Below are positions 9,496 to 18,507 of a stretch of 64,000 bases of DNA, piece by piece (position 1 is the stretch's first letter; every line of letters begins with the position of its first letter). Origin of the DNA: Sphingomonadales bacterium (GTDB lineage: Bacteria; Pseudomonadota; Alphaproteobacteria; Sphingomonadales; Sphingomonadaceae); the NCBI GenBank assembly GCA_016714795.1, contig JADKCA010000001.1:620001-684000 (forward strand), given 5' to 3'. The notes under the pieces are model-generated. The model searched no databases. It saw only the letters and a program-made list of their open reading frames with translations, and was not told the DNA's origin. A program made the position numbers and the translations under genes.

Positions 9496-10728
9496 TCAGG
9501 CTGGCACCAGTTCCTTCAGTGGCACATCCGTATTCGCCAGAGCTTCTTCACTGGCCTCCAGTCCCAATTCAACCAGCTTTCGGCCCTGCGTGTAATCCTT
9601 GATGGCATTCACGCAGTCGAGCGCGATAACCCTCCCAGCTTTCAGATAAATCACCGAGAAGCTGCGTGTGGCCGGATCACCGCGAGTCACGGTCTGATCA
9701 TGCCCGGTGGAGAGGCCGACCGTCTGGAGCTTGAGATCATATTGGTTGGACCAGAACCAAGGCGTTGCCTTGTACGGGGCTTCATTGCCGCAGATCGCAT
9801 TGGCCGCGACCTTGGCCTGATCATTGGCGTTCTGCACCGATTCGAGCCGGATCACAGCGCCTTCCGCAAAGCCGTTGGCATGGGCGGCGCAATCGCCGAT
9901 CGCATAAATGTGCGGCAGGCTGGTGCGGCAGAGCGCGTCGATATTCACGCCATTTCCGCCTTCAGCTCCGGCGGCGATCAGCGGCTGGACGGAAGGGATG
10001 ATGCCGATCCCGACTATGACCATCTCCGCCGGAATGAGGCTGCCATCCGCGAGACGCACGCCGGTCACCTGACCATTGTCGCCTTCCAGCGCGGTTACGC
10101 CTACATTGGTGCGCAGGTCTACGTCGTGGGCGCGATGTTCGGCCTCGTAAAAGGCAGAAAGTTCCTCTCCGGCAACGCGGGCGAGCACACGGGGCAGGGC
10201 CTCCAGCAACACCACCGATTTGCCCAGCTTGGTCAGCACGGCCGCTGCTTCCAGCCCGATATAACCACCGCCAATGACGACGACTTTCTCCACGCCGCCA
10301 TCGAGTGCGGCCATCATCGAATCGACATCGGCACGGGTGCGCACGCCATAAACGCCGCCCAGATCACCGCCGGGCACGGGCAGTTTGCGCGGGTCTCCGC
10401 CTCCGGCCCAGATCAGATCATCATAGCCCATCGTCCGACCGTCTGACAGGCTGACGCTTTGCGCGGCAGGATCAATCGCGGTCACTTCGGTGTTGAGGAT
10501 CATGGACACCGCCTTGTCCGCCCAGAACTGCGCCGGGCGGATGTACAGCCGGTCAAACGTCTTGTCCTTGGCCAGATATTCCTTGGAGAGCGGAGGCCGA
10601 TCATAGGGGATTTCAGGTTCACGCCCGATGACTGCAATGCTGCCTTCAAATCCGGCCTGACGCAGCGCGATGGATGCCATGGCTCCGCCATGGCCTGCGC
10701 CGACTATGATGACATTGGCCTTATCCAC
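9496..10728 (-). CDS. FAD-dependent ferredoxin/rubredoxin reductase
   Basis: This NAD(P)H:electron-carrier reductase of the putidaredoxin/rhodocoxin reductase type passes electrons to a small Fe-S or rubredoxin carrier. The FAD-binding [21 protein letters not shown] is at the N-terminus, [11 protein letters not shown] follows near residue 45, the NAD(P)-binding [21 protein letters not shown] is near residue 150, and the FAD-binding HIYAIGDCA is near residue 275. I set the start at the GTG at 10728, with GGAGGACG just upstream. An ATG at 10758 gives ten extra residues before the GTG. The length (410 residues) is typical. It probably serves the P450-rubredoxin pair. Confidence 0.93.
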   Translation of the reverse strand: MDKANVIIVGAGHGGAMASIALRQAGFEGSIAVIGREPEIPYDRPPLSKEYLAKDKTFDRLYIRPAQFWADKAVSMILNTEVTAIDPAAQSVSLSDGRTMGYDDLIWAGGGDPRKLPVPGGDLGGVYGVRTRADVDSMMAALDGGVEKVVVIGGGYIGLEAAAVLTKLGKSVVLLEALPRVLARVAGEELSAFYEAEHRAHDVDLRTNVGVTALEGDNGQVTGVRLADGSLIPAEMVIVGIGIIPSVQPLIAAGAEGGNGVNIDALCRTSLPHIYAIGDCAAHANGFAEGAVIRLESVQNANDQAKVAANAICGNEAPYKATPWFWSNQYDLKLQTVGLSTGHDQTVTRGDPATRSFSVIYLKAGRVIALDCVNAIKDYTQGRKLVELGLEASEEALANTDVPLKELVPA

Positions 10729-10790
10729 TGTGCGTCCTCCCGTTGATGTGCCGCGCAAATCTGCGTTGGCGACGGCGGATGCGACGGACC

Positions 10791-10804
10791 TTGATCAAGG
10801 TCAA
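10791..10804. promoter_or_regulatory. Putative FNR/FixK-type box
   Basis: TTGATCAAGGTCAA matches the FNR/FixK consensus TTGAT-N4-ATCAA at nine of ten fixed bases. It is embedded in a perfect 16-base palindrome (GACCTTGATCAAGGTC, 10788-10803). It sits in the 217-base divergent region between the flavin reductase and the PQQ dehydrogenase, so oxygen-responsive control of one or both is possible. Confidence 0.45.
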
Positions 10805-10945
10805 GCGTGAAGCGATGCGCAGTTTTCGCAAAAATTGTGCAGATCGCGCACTCGGAAGGAATTTCCGGCTGGCTACCTCGCCTACAGACTGGCAGGACAG
10901 TGACGGATGCGACCCGGTGGGTCGAACAGAGGGAGGGGATTTCCG

Positions 10946-13060
10946 GTGAGCAGATCATATCTTGCGGCTTCTGCCGCGATGGCACTGGTAGGCGTCATAC
11001 TTGCGGGCTGTTCTACACCGGGTGGCAAATCGGCCGCAGTGGATGACGCGCGGCTGCTGGAGGCAGAAAAGGACGGGGCCAACTGGCTGTCATACGGGCG
11101 CACGCAGGATGAGCAGCGCTTCTCCCCGTTAAGCGATGTGAGCGACACCAATGTCAGCCAGCTCGGCCTGGAATGGTCCTATGATCTGGATACAGCGCGC
11201 GGTCAGGAAGCCACGCCCGTCGTGGTGGATGGCATCATGTATGTCTCCACCGCGTGGAGCATGGTGAAAGCGTTCGATGCCACCAACGGCAAGCTGCTCT
11301 GGGCTTATGACCCCAAGGTGCCGCGCTCCAAGCTGGTGGAAGTGTGCTGCGATGCCGTGAACCGGGGCGTCGCCGTTTACAAGGGGCGCGTCTATGTTGG
11401 CACGCTCGACGGGCGTCTGGTGGCGCTCAATGCCGATGATGGGAAGATTCTTTGGGAAACCAAGGCCGTGCCCGATGGCTCCCCCATGGCGATCACCGGC
11501 GCGCCGCGCATCGTGAAGGGCAAGGTACTGCTGGGCTCTGCCGGGGCGGAATATATCACGCGCGGCTATCTGGCGGCCTATGATGCTGAAAGCGGCAAGG
11601 AAGTGTGGAAATTCTACACAGTGCCCGGCGATCCCGCGAAAGGATTTGAAGGCAAGCATCTGGAGGCGGCGGCCAAAACCTGGTCCGGCGAATGGTGGAA
11701 GCTTGGCGGTGGCGGCACCGTGTGGGATTCGATCACTTACGATCCGCAGACCGATCTGGTCTATTTCGGCACCGCCAACGCAGAGCCGTGGAACCCGACG
11801 CCGCGCAGCCCCAAGGGAGGCGACAATCTTTACACGGCGTCGATTGTGGCTGTGAACCCGGACACGGGCGAATATGTCTGGCATTTTCAGGAGACGCCGG
11901 AAGATCGCTGGGATTTCGATTCGAACCAGCAGATCATCGCGGCCACCATCCCGATTGAGGGCAAGCCGCGCCGCGTGCTGATGCACGCGCCGAAGAACGG
12001 ATTCTTCTATGTGCTGGACGCCAAAACCGGCCAGTTTATCTCTGGCAAGCCCTTTGCGCAGGTGACATGGGCCAAGGGGCTTGACCCGGTGACCGGGCGG
12101 CCAGACATTGTGCCCGAAGCGCGCTATGAGCAGACGGGCAAACCCTTCGTTTCTTATCCTGGGGCAACCGGCGCGCATAGCTGGCACCCCATGTCATACA
12201 GCCCGAAAACCGGACTGGTCTACATTCCGGCCAACCGGGCGGCGCAAGGCTATATGGCGGCGAAGGACTGGAAGCCCAGCGATGTGGGTTTCCAGCTCGG
12301 TCTGGAAGGCGGGCCGCTCTCGATGCCGGCTGATCCCTTGATCCGCGCCGCTGCCATGGCCGACACCACCGGCTCTCTGGTGGCATGGGATCCGGTGGCG
12401 CAAAAGGCGCGCTGGACCGTCCAGCATCCGGGGCCAAGCAATGGCGGCACGCTGGCCACAGCAGGCAATCTCGTTTTTCAGGGTACGGCGGGCGGCGAGT
12501 TCCGTGCTTATGCGGCGGACAGCGGCAAGCAGCTTTGGAGCTATCCGGTGCAGACCGGCGTGATTGCCGCTCCGATGACCTATTCGGTCAAGGGTGTGCA
12601 ATATGTCGCCATTCTGGTCGGCTGGGGTGGCGTGTGGGATGTGGCGACTGGCGTGCTCGCTACCAAGTCTGGCACGGTGCGCAACATCAGCCGGATGCTC
12701 GTCTTCAAGGTCGGCGGGAAGGCCGCACTGCCCGCGCCGCCGCCTGAAGCGAAACGCGTGCTTGATCCGCCGCCCGTCACCGCAAAAGCCGAAGTCGCGC
12801 TGGCGGGGCAGAACATCTATCACCGCAGTTGTCATGTCTGTCATGGCGATGGTGCGGTGGCCGGCGGGGTGAACCCCGATCTGCGCCACGCCGCTTCGCT
12901 CAGCGATCCCGGCATGTGGCAGAAGATCGTTCATGACGGCTTGTTGAAGGATAACGGGATGGTGTCGTGGAAAGCGAACTACTCGCCCGAACAGATCGAA
13001 TCGGTGCGCCATTATGTCATCCGCCGCGCCAATGAAGACAAGGCGTTGGGCGGCAAATAG
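10946..13060 (+). CDS. PQQ-dependent alcohol dehydrogenase with cytochrome c domain, lipoprotein
   Basis: Quinohaemoprotein alcohol dehydrogenases oxidise alcohols with PQQ and pass electrons to a fused haem c. I use the GTG at 10946, with GGGAGGGG upstream. It gives 704 residues with a lipobox (ILAGC, Cys22), so the protein is lipid-anchored. The eight-bladed propeller shows the adjacent Cys134-Cys135 pair (EVCCD) typical of PQQ dehydrogenases, and WDFDSNQQ with the catalytic Asp. The C-terminal cytochrome domain carries CHVCH at residues 629-633 and a likely axial Met in NGMVSW (about 672). A lipid anchor is less usual than a free periplasmic enzyme. An FNR-like box lies upstream. Confidence 0.93.
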   Translation: MSRSYLAASAAMALVGVILAGCSTPGGKSAAVDDARLLEAEKDGANWLSYGRTQDEQRFSPLSDVSDTNVSQLGLEWSYDLDTARGQEATPVVVDGIMYVSTAWSMVKAFDATNGKLLWAYDPKVPRSKLVEVCCDAVNRGVAVYKGRVYVGTLDGRLVALNADDGKILWETKAVPDGSPMAITGAPRIVKGKVLLGSAGAEYITRGYLAAYDAESGKEVWKFYTVPGDPAKGFEGKHLEAAAKTWSGEWWKLGGGGTVWDSITYDPQTDLVYFGTANAEPWNPTPRSPKGGDNLYTASIVAVNPDTGEYVWHFQETPEDRWDFDSNQQIIAATIPIEGKPRRVLMHAPKNGFFYVLDAKTGQFISGKPFAQVTWAKGLDPVTGRPDIVPEARYEQTGKPFVSYPGATGAHSWHPMSYSPKTGLVYIPANRAAQGYMAAKDWKPSDVGFQLGLEGGPLSMPADPLIRAAAMADTTGSLVAWDPVAQKARWTVQHPGPSNGGTLATAGNLVFQGTAGGEFRAYAADSGKQLWSYPVQTGVIAAPMTYSVKGVQYVAILVGWGGVWDVATGVLATKSGTVRNISRMLVFKVGGKAALPAPPPEAKRVLDPPPVTAKAEVALAGQNIYHRSCHVCHGDGAVAGGVNPDLRHAASLSDPGMWQKIVHDGLLKDNGMVSWKANYSPEQIESVRHYVIRRANEDKALGGK

Positions 13061-13070
13061 CCGCTTCGCT

Positions 13071-14003
13071 TCACCCTCGCTCGAACCGGTCAACGATCTG
13101 GGCGAGGGTGGAAAGCGCCAGCACTTCCGGATCGCGCGATGAGGGGATCAGGCCGATGGGCGCGGCGATGCGAGCGATAGAGTCCGCATCCACGCCGAGG
13201 CTCATCAGCAAAGCGGAGCGGGTCTGATGCGTCTTCAGGCTGCCCATCGCCCCCACATAAACGGCGGGGCTGGCCAGCGCCTGCGCCATCAGCGGGGCTT
13301 CCCAGTCATGATCATGGAAATAGAAGACGCAGGCCGTCCATGGGTCCGCCCTGAATGCCGGGCAGGAGCCTTGTGATTTGAGCAGGGTGGTTGGTACGTC
13401 TACAGAGGAAAGTGCGTCAATCAGCGCCTGATCTGGCGTCATGATCTCGGTGATTGCGCCAAAGGCAGAGGCCTGCCGGACCATCGCCTCCACGGCGGCA
13501 CCCTGACCGGTCACCAATATGCGCAAGGGCGGCAGATGGTTGATGATGACATGGCTGCCGTTGGCGGACACGGATCGTGTGCCATCGGCATCCGCCAGCG
13601 CTGGCGCGCCTTCAGCCAGAGGCAGCGAAAATGCAACCGGCAGGCGGGCATCAAGGCGTTCAAGAGCCGTATCGGCCAGCGAACCAGCGGGCAGGGGTGA
13701 AAAGAGCAGGTCAATCCCGCCGCCGCAAGGCAGCCTTATGTCGATATAGGGCGAGCCTGCGCCGTAGCGGACAGTGCGCGCGCGACCGTCCTCAAGCGCC
13801 GCCAGCGCCTCGCTGACAACCGCCGCCTCGATGCATCCGCCCGAAAAGCTGCCGATCCAGCGGCCATCGTCCGCTACGCCCATCAGTGCGCCGGGATTGC
13901 GGGTGGACGCACCCGTGACGGCGATGATCGAAACGAGCACCGTGCGCTGGCCTCTGTGCGCAGCGTCCTTCAAAAAGGCCAGAACGGGACGGATGTTGAG
14001 CAT
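13071..14003 (-). CDS. xdhC: XdhC/CoxI family molybdenum-enzyme maturation factor
   Basis: XdhC proteins bind molybdenum cofactor, help its sulphuration, and deliver it to xanthine-dehydrogenase-type enzymes. The N-terminal XdhC/CoxI domain shows GASTRNPGALM and SFSGGCIEAAV. The C-terminal Rossmann part has LRILVTGQGAAVEAMVRQ and VYVGAMGSLKTHQTR, which matches the family YVGALGS motif. The protein has 310 residues. It starts three bases after ccmI on the same strand. No molybdenum hydroxylase is encoded in this window, so its client is elsewhere; a MocA-like nucleotidyltransferase is at 36967. Confidence 0.88.
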   Translation of the reverse strand: MLNIRPVLAFLKDAAHRGQRTVLVSIIAVTGASTRNPGALMGVADDGRWIGSFSGGCIEAAVVSEALAALEDGRARTVRYGAGSPYIDIRLPCGGGIDLLFSPLPAGSLADTALERLDARLPVAFSLPLAEGAPALADADGTRSVSANGSHVIINHLPPLRILVTGQGAAVEAMVRQASAFGAITEIMTPDQALIDALSSVDVPTTLLKSQGSCPAFRADPWTACVFYFHDHDWEAPLMAQALASPAVYVGAMGSLKTHQTRSALLMSLGVDADSIARIAAPIGLIPSSRDPEVLALSTLAQIVDRFERG

Positions 14004-14006
14004 CGC

Positions 14007-14939
14007 CTATTGAACGCCCAGCAGGTCGGCAGCTTCGCTCAACTGGGTGAGTGAAGCCGGATCCCCTGCAAAGGCCGTCCGCGCATTCGCCAGAGCTTGT
14101 GCGGCTTTGACGGTTTCACCCAGCTGGACGCGACTGCGGATCAGCATGATCCAGCGATCAAGTTGCTTGGGATTGGCCTTCAGCTTGGCTTCCAGCCCAT
14201 CCACCATGGATTGGACCATGGCATCTTGCTGACCCTTGGGCATCGCCGCAGCATCGCGCATCTGGCCTGTGCTGGGGCCGGGAATGGCGGCGGCCGCGCG
14301 ATCAGCCCCTTTGCCCGGTTCGGCGGGGCGCAGTGCAGCGAGGCGGGGGGCGACGTCAATCTTCGCCGTCTTGCCAATTTCTGCTATGGTTGCGCGCACG
14401 TTCGCAACCCAAGGGGCGTCTGGCGGCGAATCCTGGAGCAGCGCGAAAAAGCCATCGAGCGCACCGACATGATCGCCCGCCTCTTCTTTGGCCAGCGCGG
14501 CGAAATAGCGTGCCCGCGCGTCTGTGGGGTCAATCGCCAGCGCCTTGGCAAAGGCGGACAGCGCATCGGGCGTCACTCGCCCATCGCCAGACACCACCAG
14601 CGCTTCCCCCAGCGCGGACCAGCCTTCGGCCTTGTCCGGAGCGAGTTGCGTTGCCTTGCGATAGGCGAGTGCGCTTTCTGCATATTTTTCTGTGCCGTAA
14701 AGCGACCAGCCCAACCGCATCCAGCCTTCGACATCGTCCGGATTCTTCTTGAGGTGCGCCTCCAGCTGGGTGATCAATACGCCTACTTCTTCAGCAGTAA
14801 CAGGCGCTTCGGCGGCGGGTTTCGAAGGGCTTTGGCTTTGCCAGACTTTGACGCCCACGGCTCCCGCCGCCAGCAGGGCCGCAACCCCCAGCGCCCAAAG
14901 CGACAGGTTGGTTCCCTTTGCCGTCGCTGGTTTCTCCAT
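14007..14939 (-). CDS. ccmI: CcmI/CycH-like TPR protein, c-type cytochrome biogenesis
   Basis: CcmI (CycH) presents apocytochrome c to the haem ligation complex. The 310-residue product has one membrane anchor (about residues 12-30: LWALGVAALLAAGAVGVKVW) and then several TPR-type helices (for example WMRLGWSLYGTEKYAESALAY and GWSALGEALVVSGD). I start it at the ATG at 14939, with GAGGAG upstream; the frame is open far into the antisense of the next gene, but that part is spurious. It is shorter than classic CcmI, which has two N-terminal helices, so NrfG/CycH-like function is a fair alternative. It is divergent from the multihaem electron-transfer operon, which needs haem attachment. Confidence 0.82.
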   Translation of the reverse strand: MEKPATAKGTNLSLWALGVAALLAAGAVGVKVWQSQSPSKPAAEAPVTAEEVGVLITQLEAHLKKNPDDVEGWMRLGWSLYGTEKYAESALAYRKATQLAPDKAEGWSALGEALVVSGDGRVTPDALSAFAKALAIDPTDARARYFAALAKEEAGDHVGALDGFFALLQDSPPDAPWVANVRATIAEIGKTAKIDVAPRLAALRPAEPGKGADRAAAAIPGPSTGQMRDAAAMPKGQQDAMVQSMVDGLEAKLKANPKQLDRWIMLIRSRVQLGETVKAAQALANARTAFAGDPASLTQLSEAADLLGVQ

Positions 14940-15065
14940 TTCGCTCCTCGATCCGATTTTCATGCTGGCGCTCTGTGATCCAGATGATAGATTGCTGGTC
15001 AGGTTCGCGCCAAAATACAAGAGAAAAGCCAAGTCAGCCAAAGCAACTGGCGGCCTGTTTGGGGG

Positions 15066-17609
15066 ATGAACCGTTTGACCGAATCCTGTCGCATTGCCAT
15101 TGTCGGGTCTGGTCCCGCCGGGCTGAGCGCAGCCGCGCGCGCCGCCCAGCTCGGCCTGTCCCATGTGCTGATCGAAAAGACCGATCACCTGTCTGATACC
15201 ATCTACAAGTATCAGAAGGGCAAGCATGTGATGGCAACGCCCAGTCAGTTGGTGCTCCGATCCGATCTTGATTTTGACGCGGGCAAGCGCGAAGCGATTC
15301 TCGGCCTGTGGGATGAGCAGGTGGCGGGAGCTGGAGTCACTGTCCGGCACAATGCGGAAGTGCTCTCTATTGAAGGCACAGGCGAGCCGATTGCAGGCAG
15401 CGTGATGAAAATCGTCACCCGCAAGCGCGACGGGACAAGCGAGACCAGCGAGATTCAGCGTCGCGCACCCCCCTATCGCCTGAAGCTTTCGGACGGGAGC
15501 GAGATTGTTGCCGACGCCGTGATTCTCGCCATCGGTACGCAGGGCAATCCCAATCTGATGCGCTGTGCAGGGGCGGATTTGCCGCACGTCCAGTATCAGC
15601 TCGACGATCCCAAGGAATATATTGATGAGCATATCGTCGTGGTCGGCACCGGCGATGCGGGGATAGAGAATGCATTGGGGCTCGCCGAGGACGCAGAGCA
15701 GCGCAATGTCGTGACCATCGTCAATCGCGGCATGGAGTTTGCGACGGCCAAGGGCGCAAATGTGAAAGCGCTGCTCGCGGCGCGCGATGCCGGGCGGGTG
15801 AACATCCAGTTCAATTCCGAAACCAAGGCCATCGAGCCGGGCTGGATCACGTTCACGACCCGCGACGGAGAGGAGCGAATCCGCTGCGACCGCGTGATTG
15901 CGCGCATGGGCTCCGCCCCGCCGCGCGGCTTTGTGGAAAGTTGCGGGATTGAATTCACCAGTGGCGACAGGCTTGCCTTTCCCAGATTGTCTCCGGTGTT
16001 CGAATCGACTGCTCCCGGCATCTTCGTGATCGGTGCACTGGCAGGCTATCCCCTCATCAAGCACTGCATGAACCAGGGCTATGATGTGGTAGAGTTCGTC
16101 AATGGCAATGCCAGCCTGAAGCCCGCAGACGAACCGATTCTGGAAGCGAAATTCAAGGACTTGCCGGGGCGGCGCGATGTCGCGGAATGGCTCGACTATC
16201 TGCGGTCTGGCATCACGATTTTGGAGGGCATGAACCCGCTGCAAATGCGCGAATTCATGCTGGATTCCACTGTGCGCGCATATCGCCGGGGCGAGGTGAT
16301 TTTTGAGCGGAACGAGCCGGGTTCTTCGCTGTTCGCCATCGCAGACGGGTCCGTGTCTGTGCAGGTCAATCCGGATGATCCGTCCATCACCGTGCCGATT
16401 GGCAAGGGTTCGATCTTCGGTGAAGTCGGCCTGATTTCCGGGCGGAAGCGCGGGGCAACCATCGTCGCGGCCGAAGACGCCATTTGCGTAGAAATCTCCC
16501 GCACGGCTGCGCTCAAGCTGCAATCCTCCGTGCCCGCTGCCAAACGTGCGATTGAGCGGATTTCGACCGAGCGGCAATTGCTCCAGATGTTCGGTTCCGG
16601 CCTGACGTCGGCCGATTTGACCGAAGTTCTGGATACGGCCCGCATCGAGCAAGTGTCGGCCGGCAAGACCGTGATTGACGAGGGCGATGAGGGCACCGAC
16701 ATATTGGTGATCCGGCAAGGATCGATGGTGGTGGAAAAGCAGATCGGCGGCAAACCGGTCTTCCTCAACTATCTGCCGGCTGGTTCCTATGTCGGGGAAA
16801 TGGCGGTGATCGCGGGCGGCAAGCGCACTGCCTCCGTTCGCGCTGCCATCAAGTCCGAAGTGATCCGCATTGACGGCCCGACCTTCCGCAAATTGCTGGA
16901 TGCCAAACCGCAACTGCTCGCCAAGGCGAGCGCGGACATGGCGGAGCGGCAGAACCTCAATGCCTTTGTGGAATCGAAAAAGGACAGTTTCTCGAACGTC
17001 GTCGATATGTATTCCAATGTGGCCAACTTCCTGATTGAAAACGGGATCGGCGAAGCGACCGACGTGCTTCTGATCGACGAGAATCTGTGCGTGGGGTGCG
17101 ACAATTGCGAGAAGGCGTGCGCGGACAGCCATGAAGGCCTGTCCCGCCTCGACCGGGAAGCGGGGCGCACCTATGCCCATCTGCACGTTCCAACTTCGTG
17201 CCGCCACTGCGAGCATCCGCATTGCATGGCGGACTGCCCGCCAAACGCGATCCATCGCGGGCCGGATGGAGAAGTTTTTATCAACGATACCTGCATCGGC
17301 TGCGGCAATTGCCAGCGCAACTGCCCCTATGGCGTGATCCGCATGGACGCTGTGCCGCCCAAGAAGCCGGGCCTGCTGAGCTGGCTGCTGTTCGGCAAAG
17401 GGCCTGGGCCGGGCGAACCGAGCAAGAAGTGGTCCTATGCCAATGCCGAACCCGGCGTGGAGAAAGCCAAGAAGGCGATCAAGTGCGACATGTGTTCGGG
17501 CATTGAAGGCGGCCCGGCCTGTGTGCGCGCCTGCCCGACAGGCGCGGCCATTCGCGTTTCGCCAGAGAAATTCCTGTCGATCGCGCGGCTGGAAAGGGAG
17601 AGCGCGTAA
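15066..17609 (+). CDS. FAD/NAD(P)H oxidoreductase fused to two cNMP-binding domains and four [4Fe-4S] clusters
   Basis: This 847-residue cytoplasmic protein joins three modules. Residues 1-350 form a thioredoxin-reductase-like flavoprotein with IAIVGSGPAGLSAA (residues 10-23) for FAD and VVVGTGDAGIENAL (about 191-204) for NAD(P)H. The CxxC redox pair of thioredoxin reductase is not evident. Residues about 390-605 hold two cyclic-nucleotide-binding domains with phosphate-cassette-like FGEVGLISGRKRGA (451-464) and VGEMAVIAGGKRTASVRA (576-593). Residues 670-830 hold 16 cysteines in ferredoxin spacing (C675/678/681/685, C712/715/720/724, C743/746/749/753, C807/810/819/823), enough for four clusters. 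The stop overlaps the next start by one base. Likely role: an electron hub between NAD(P)H and the membrane cytochrome, gated by cAMP or cGMP (inference). Confidence 0.9.
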   Translation: MNRLTESCRIAIVGSGPAGLSAAARAAQLGLSHVLIEKTDHLSDTIYKYQKGKHVMATPSQLVLRSDLDFDAGKREAILGLWDEQVAGAGVTVRHNAEVLSIEGTGEPIAGSVMKIVTRKRDGTSETSEIQRRAPPYRLKLSDGSEIVADAVILAIGTQGNPNLMRCAGADLPHVQYQLDDPKEYIDEHIVVVGTGDAGIENALGLAEDAEQRNVVTIVNRGMEFATAKGANVKALLAARDAGRVNIQFNSETKAIEPGWITFTTRDGEERIRCDRVIARMGSAPPRGFVESCGIEFTSGDRLAFPRLSPVFESTAPGIFVIGALAGYPLIKHCMNQGYDVVEFVNGNASLKPADEPILEAKFKDLPGRRDVAEWLDYLRSGITILEGMNPLQMREFMLDSTVRAYRRGEVIFERNEPGSSLFAIADGSVSVQVNPDDPSITVPIGKGSIFGEVGLISGRKRGATIVAAEDAICVEISRTAALKLQSSVPAAKRAIERISTERQLLQMFGSGLTSADLTEVLDTARIEQVSAGKTVIDEGDEGTDILVIRQGSMVVEKQIGGKPVFLNYLPAGSYVGEMAVIAGGKRTASVRAAIKSEVIRIDGPTFRKLLDAKPQLLAKASADMAERQNLNAFVESKKDSFSNVVDMYSNVANFLIENGIGEATDVLLIDENLCVGCDNCEKACADSHEGLSRLDREAGRTYAHLHVPTSCRHCEHPHCMADCPPNAIHRGPDGEVFINDTCIGCGNCQRNCPYGVIRMDAVPPKKPGLLSWLLFGKGPGPGEPSKKWSYANAEPGVEKAKKAIKCDMCSGIEGGPACVRACPTGAAIRVSPEKFLSIARLERESA

Positions 17610-18499
17610 TGGCCAGCCAAGCCCCCGCCAAGCGCGCGCGCCAGACCGAACGGGTCCGCAGTGACGGCACGCATGAAGGTTTTCTGCGGCATCGCAATTT
17701 CCTGTGGCTCAAGATTGGCGCTGCGCTCTCGGCCTTCTGCCTGATCGTCTATCTTCTGGTGGACGTGACTCCGCGCCACAATGGCGGTAGCTGGCTGGGC
17801 TATGCGCTAGGCACCATTGGCGTGCTGCTGATCCTGTGGCTGACCGCTTTGGGATACCGCAAGCGCAAGATGACGCGCGGCGCGTGGTCCTTGAAAGCGT
17901 GGACATCGGCGCATGTTTATCTCGGGCTCAGCCTGATCGTGATCGGCACGCTCCACACCGGGTTCCAGCTCGGCTGGAACGTTCACACGCTGGCCTGGGT
18001 GCTGATGATGCTGGTCATCCTGTCCGGGATTTACGGCATTTCGGTCTATGCGACCTTGCCACAGCAAATGAGCTTCAACCGCGATCAGGTGACAGAGACG
18101 CAGATGCTGGCGTCCCTGCGCGAGGTAGACCGGCAGCTTCATGATGCGGCGCAGCCCTTGTCTCAACATCATGCCGCGCTGGTACGGGAATCTCTGGAAC
18201 AGGATGTGTTTGGCGGCGGGCTGTGGCAGCGCCTGTCCGGATCATCCCGCAATTGCGCCACGCGGCGCGTGCATCGGACGATCCGTCAGGAAACCGGGGC
18301 GAAGGCCGATACCGGCAACGATCCGCTGGAGCGAGTGGACGGGCTGCTGGAGCGCAAGCTCGCCACACTCTCCCGCGTGCGCCGCCATCTGCGCTACAAG
18401 GCCATGCTGGAGGTTTGGCTGTACGTTCATATTCCCGCCACCTTTGCCCTGATTGCAGCGCTCACCGCGCATGTCATCAGCGTCTTTTTCTACTGGTGA
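17609..18499 (+). CDS. Cytochrome b-like integral membrane protein
   Basis: The 296-residue protein has about five membrane helices (around residues 31-52, 61-83, 101-122, 126-150 and 269-296), with a basic cytoplasmic-type loop of about 115 residues before the last one. Histidines sit inside or at the edges of helices (H102, H116, H126, H274, H288), a pattern that could ligate b-type haem. I do not recognise an exact family; ferric-reductase-like or cytochrome b561-like proteins are the nearest idea. The start overlaps the stop of the flavo-FeS gene, and the FHA-decahaem gene starts about eight bases after its stop. It is therefore the likely membrane link between the cytoplasmic hub and the periplasmic cytochrome. 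Confidence 0.75.
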   Translation: MASQAPAKRARQTERVRSDGTHEGFLRHRNFLWLKIGAALSAFCLIVYLLVDVTPRHNGGSWLGYALGTIGVLLILWLTALGYRKRKMTRGAWSLKAWTSAHVYLGLSLIVIGTLHTGFQLGWNVHTLAWVLMMLVILSGIYGISVYATLPQQMSFNRDQVTETQMLASLREVDRQLHDAAQPLSQHHAALVRESLEQDVFGGGLWQRLSGSSRNCATRRVHRTIRQETGAKADTGNDPLERVDGLLERKLATLSRVRRHLRYKAMLEVWLYVHIPATFALIAALTAHVISVFFYW

Positions 18500-18507
18500 G
18501 CCCGGTC

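Noticed and set aside
10729..10945. A riboswitch or small gene in the 217-base divergent region.
   Set aside because: Apart from the FNR-like palindrome I found no conserved RNA fold or credible frame.
14007..17255. A very long minus-strand open frame (1082 codons) covering the flavo-FeS gene in antisense.
   Set aside because: Only its last 310 codons (14007-14939) look like a protein (CcmI). The rest is antisense to a strongly conserved gene and has no motifs; open antisense frames are common in GC-rich DNA.
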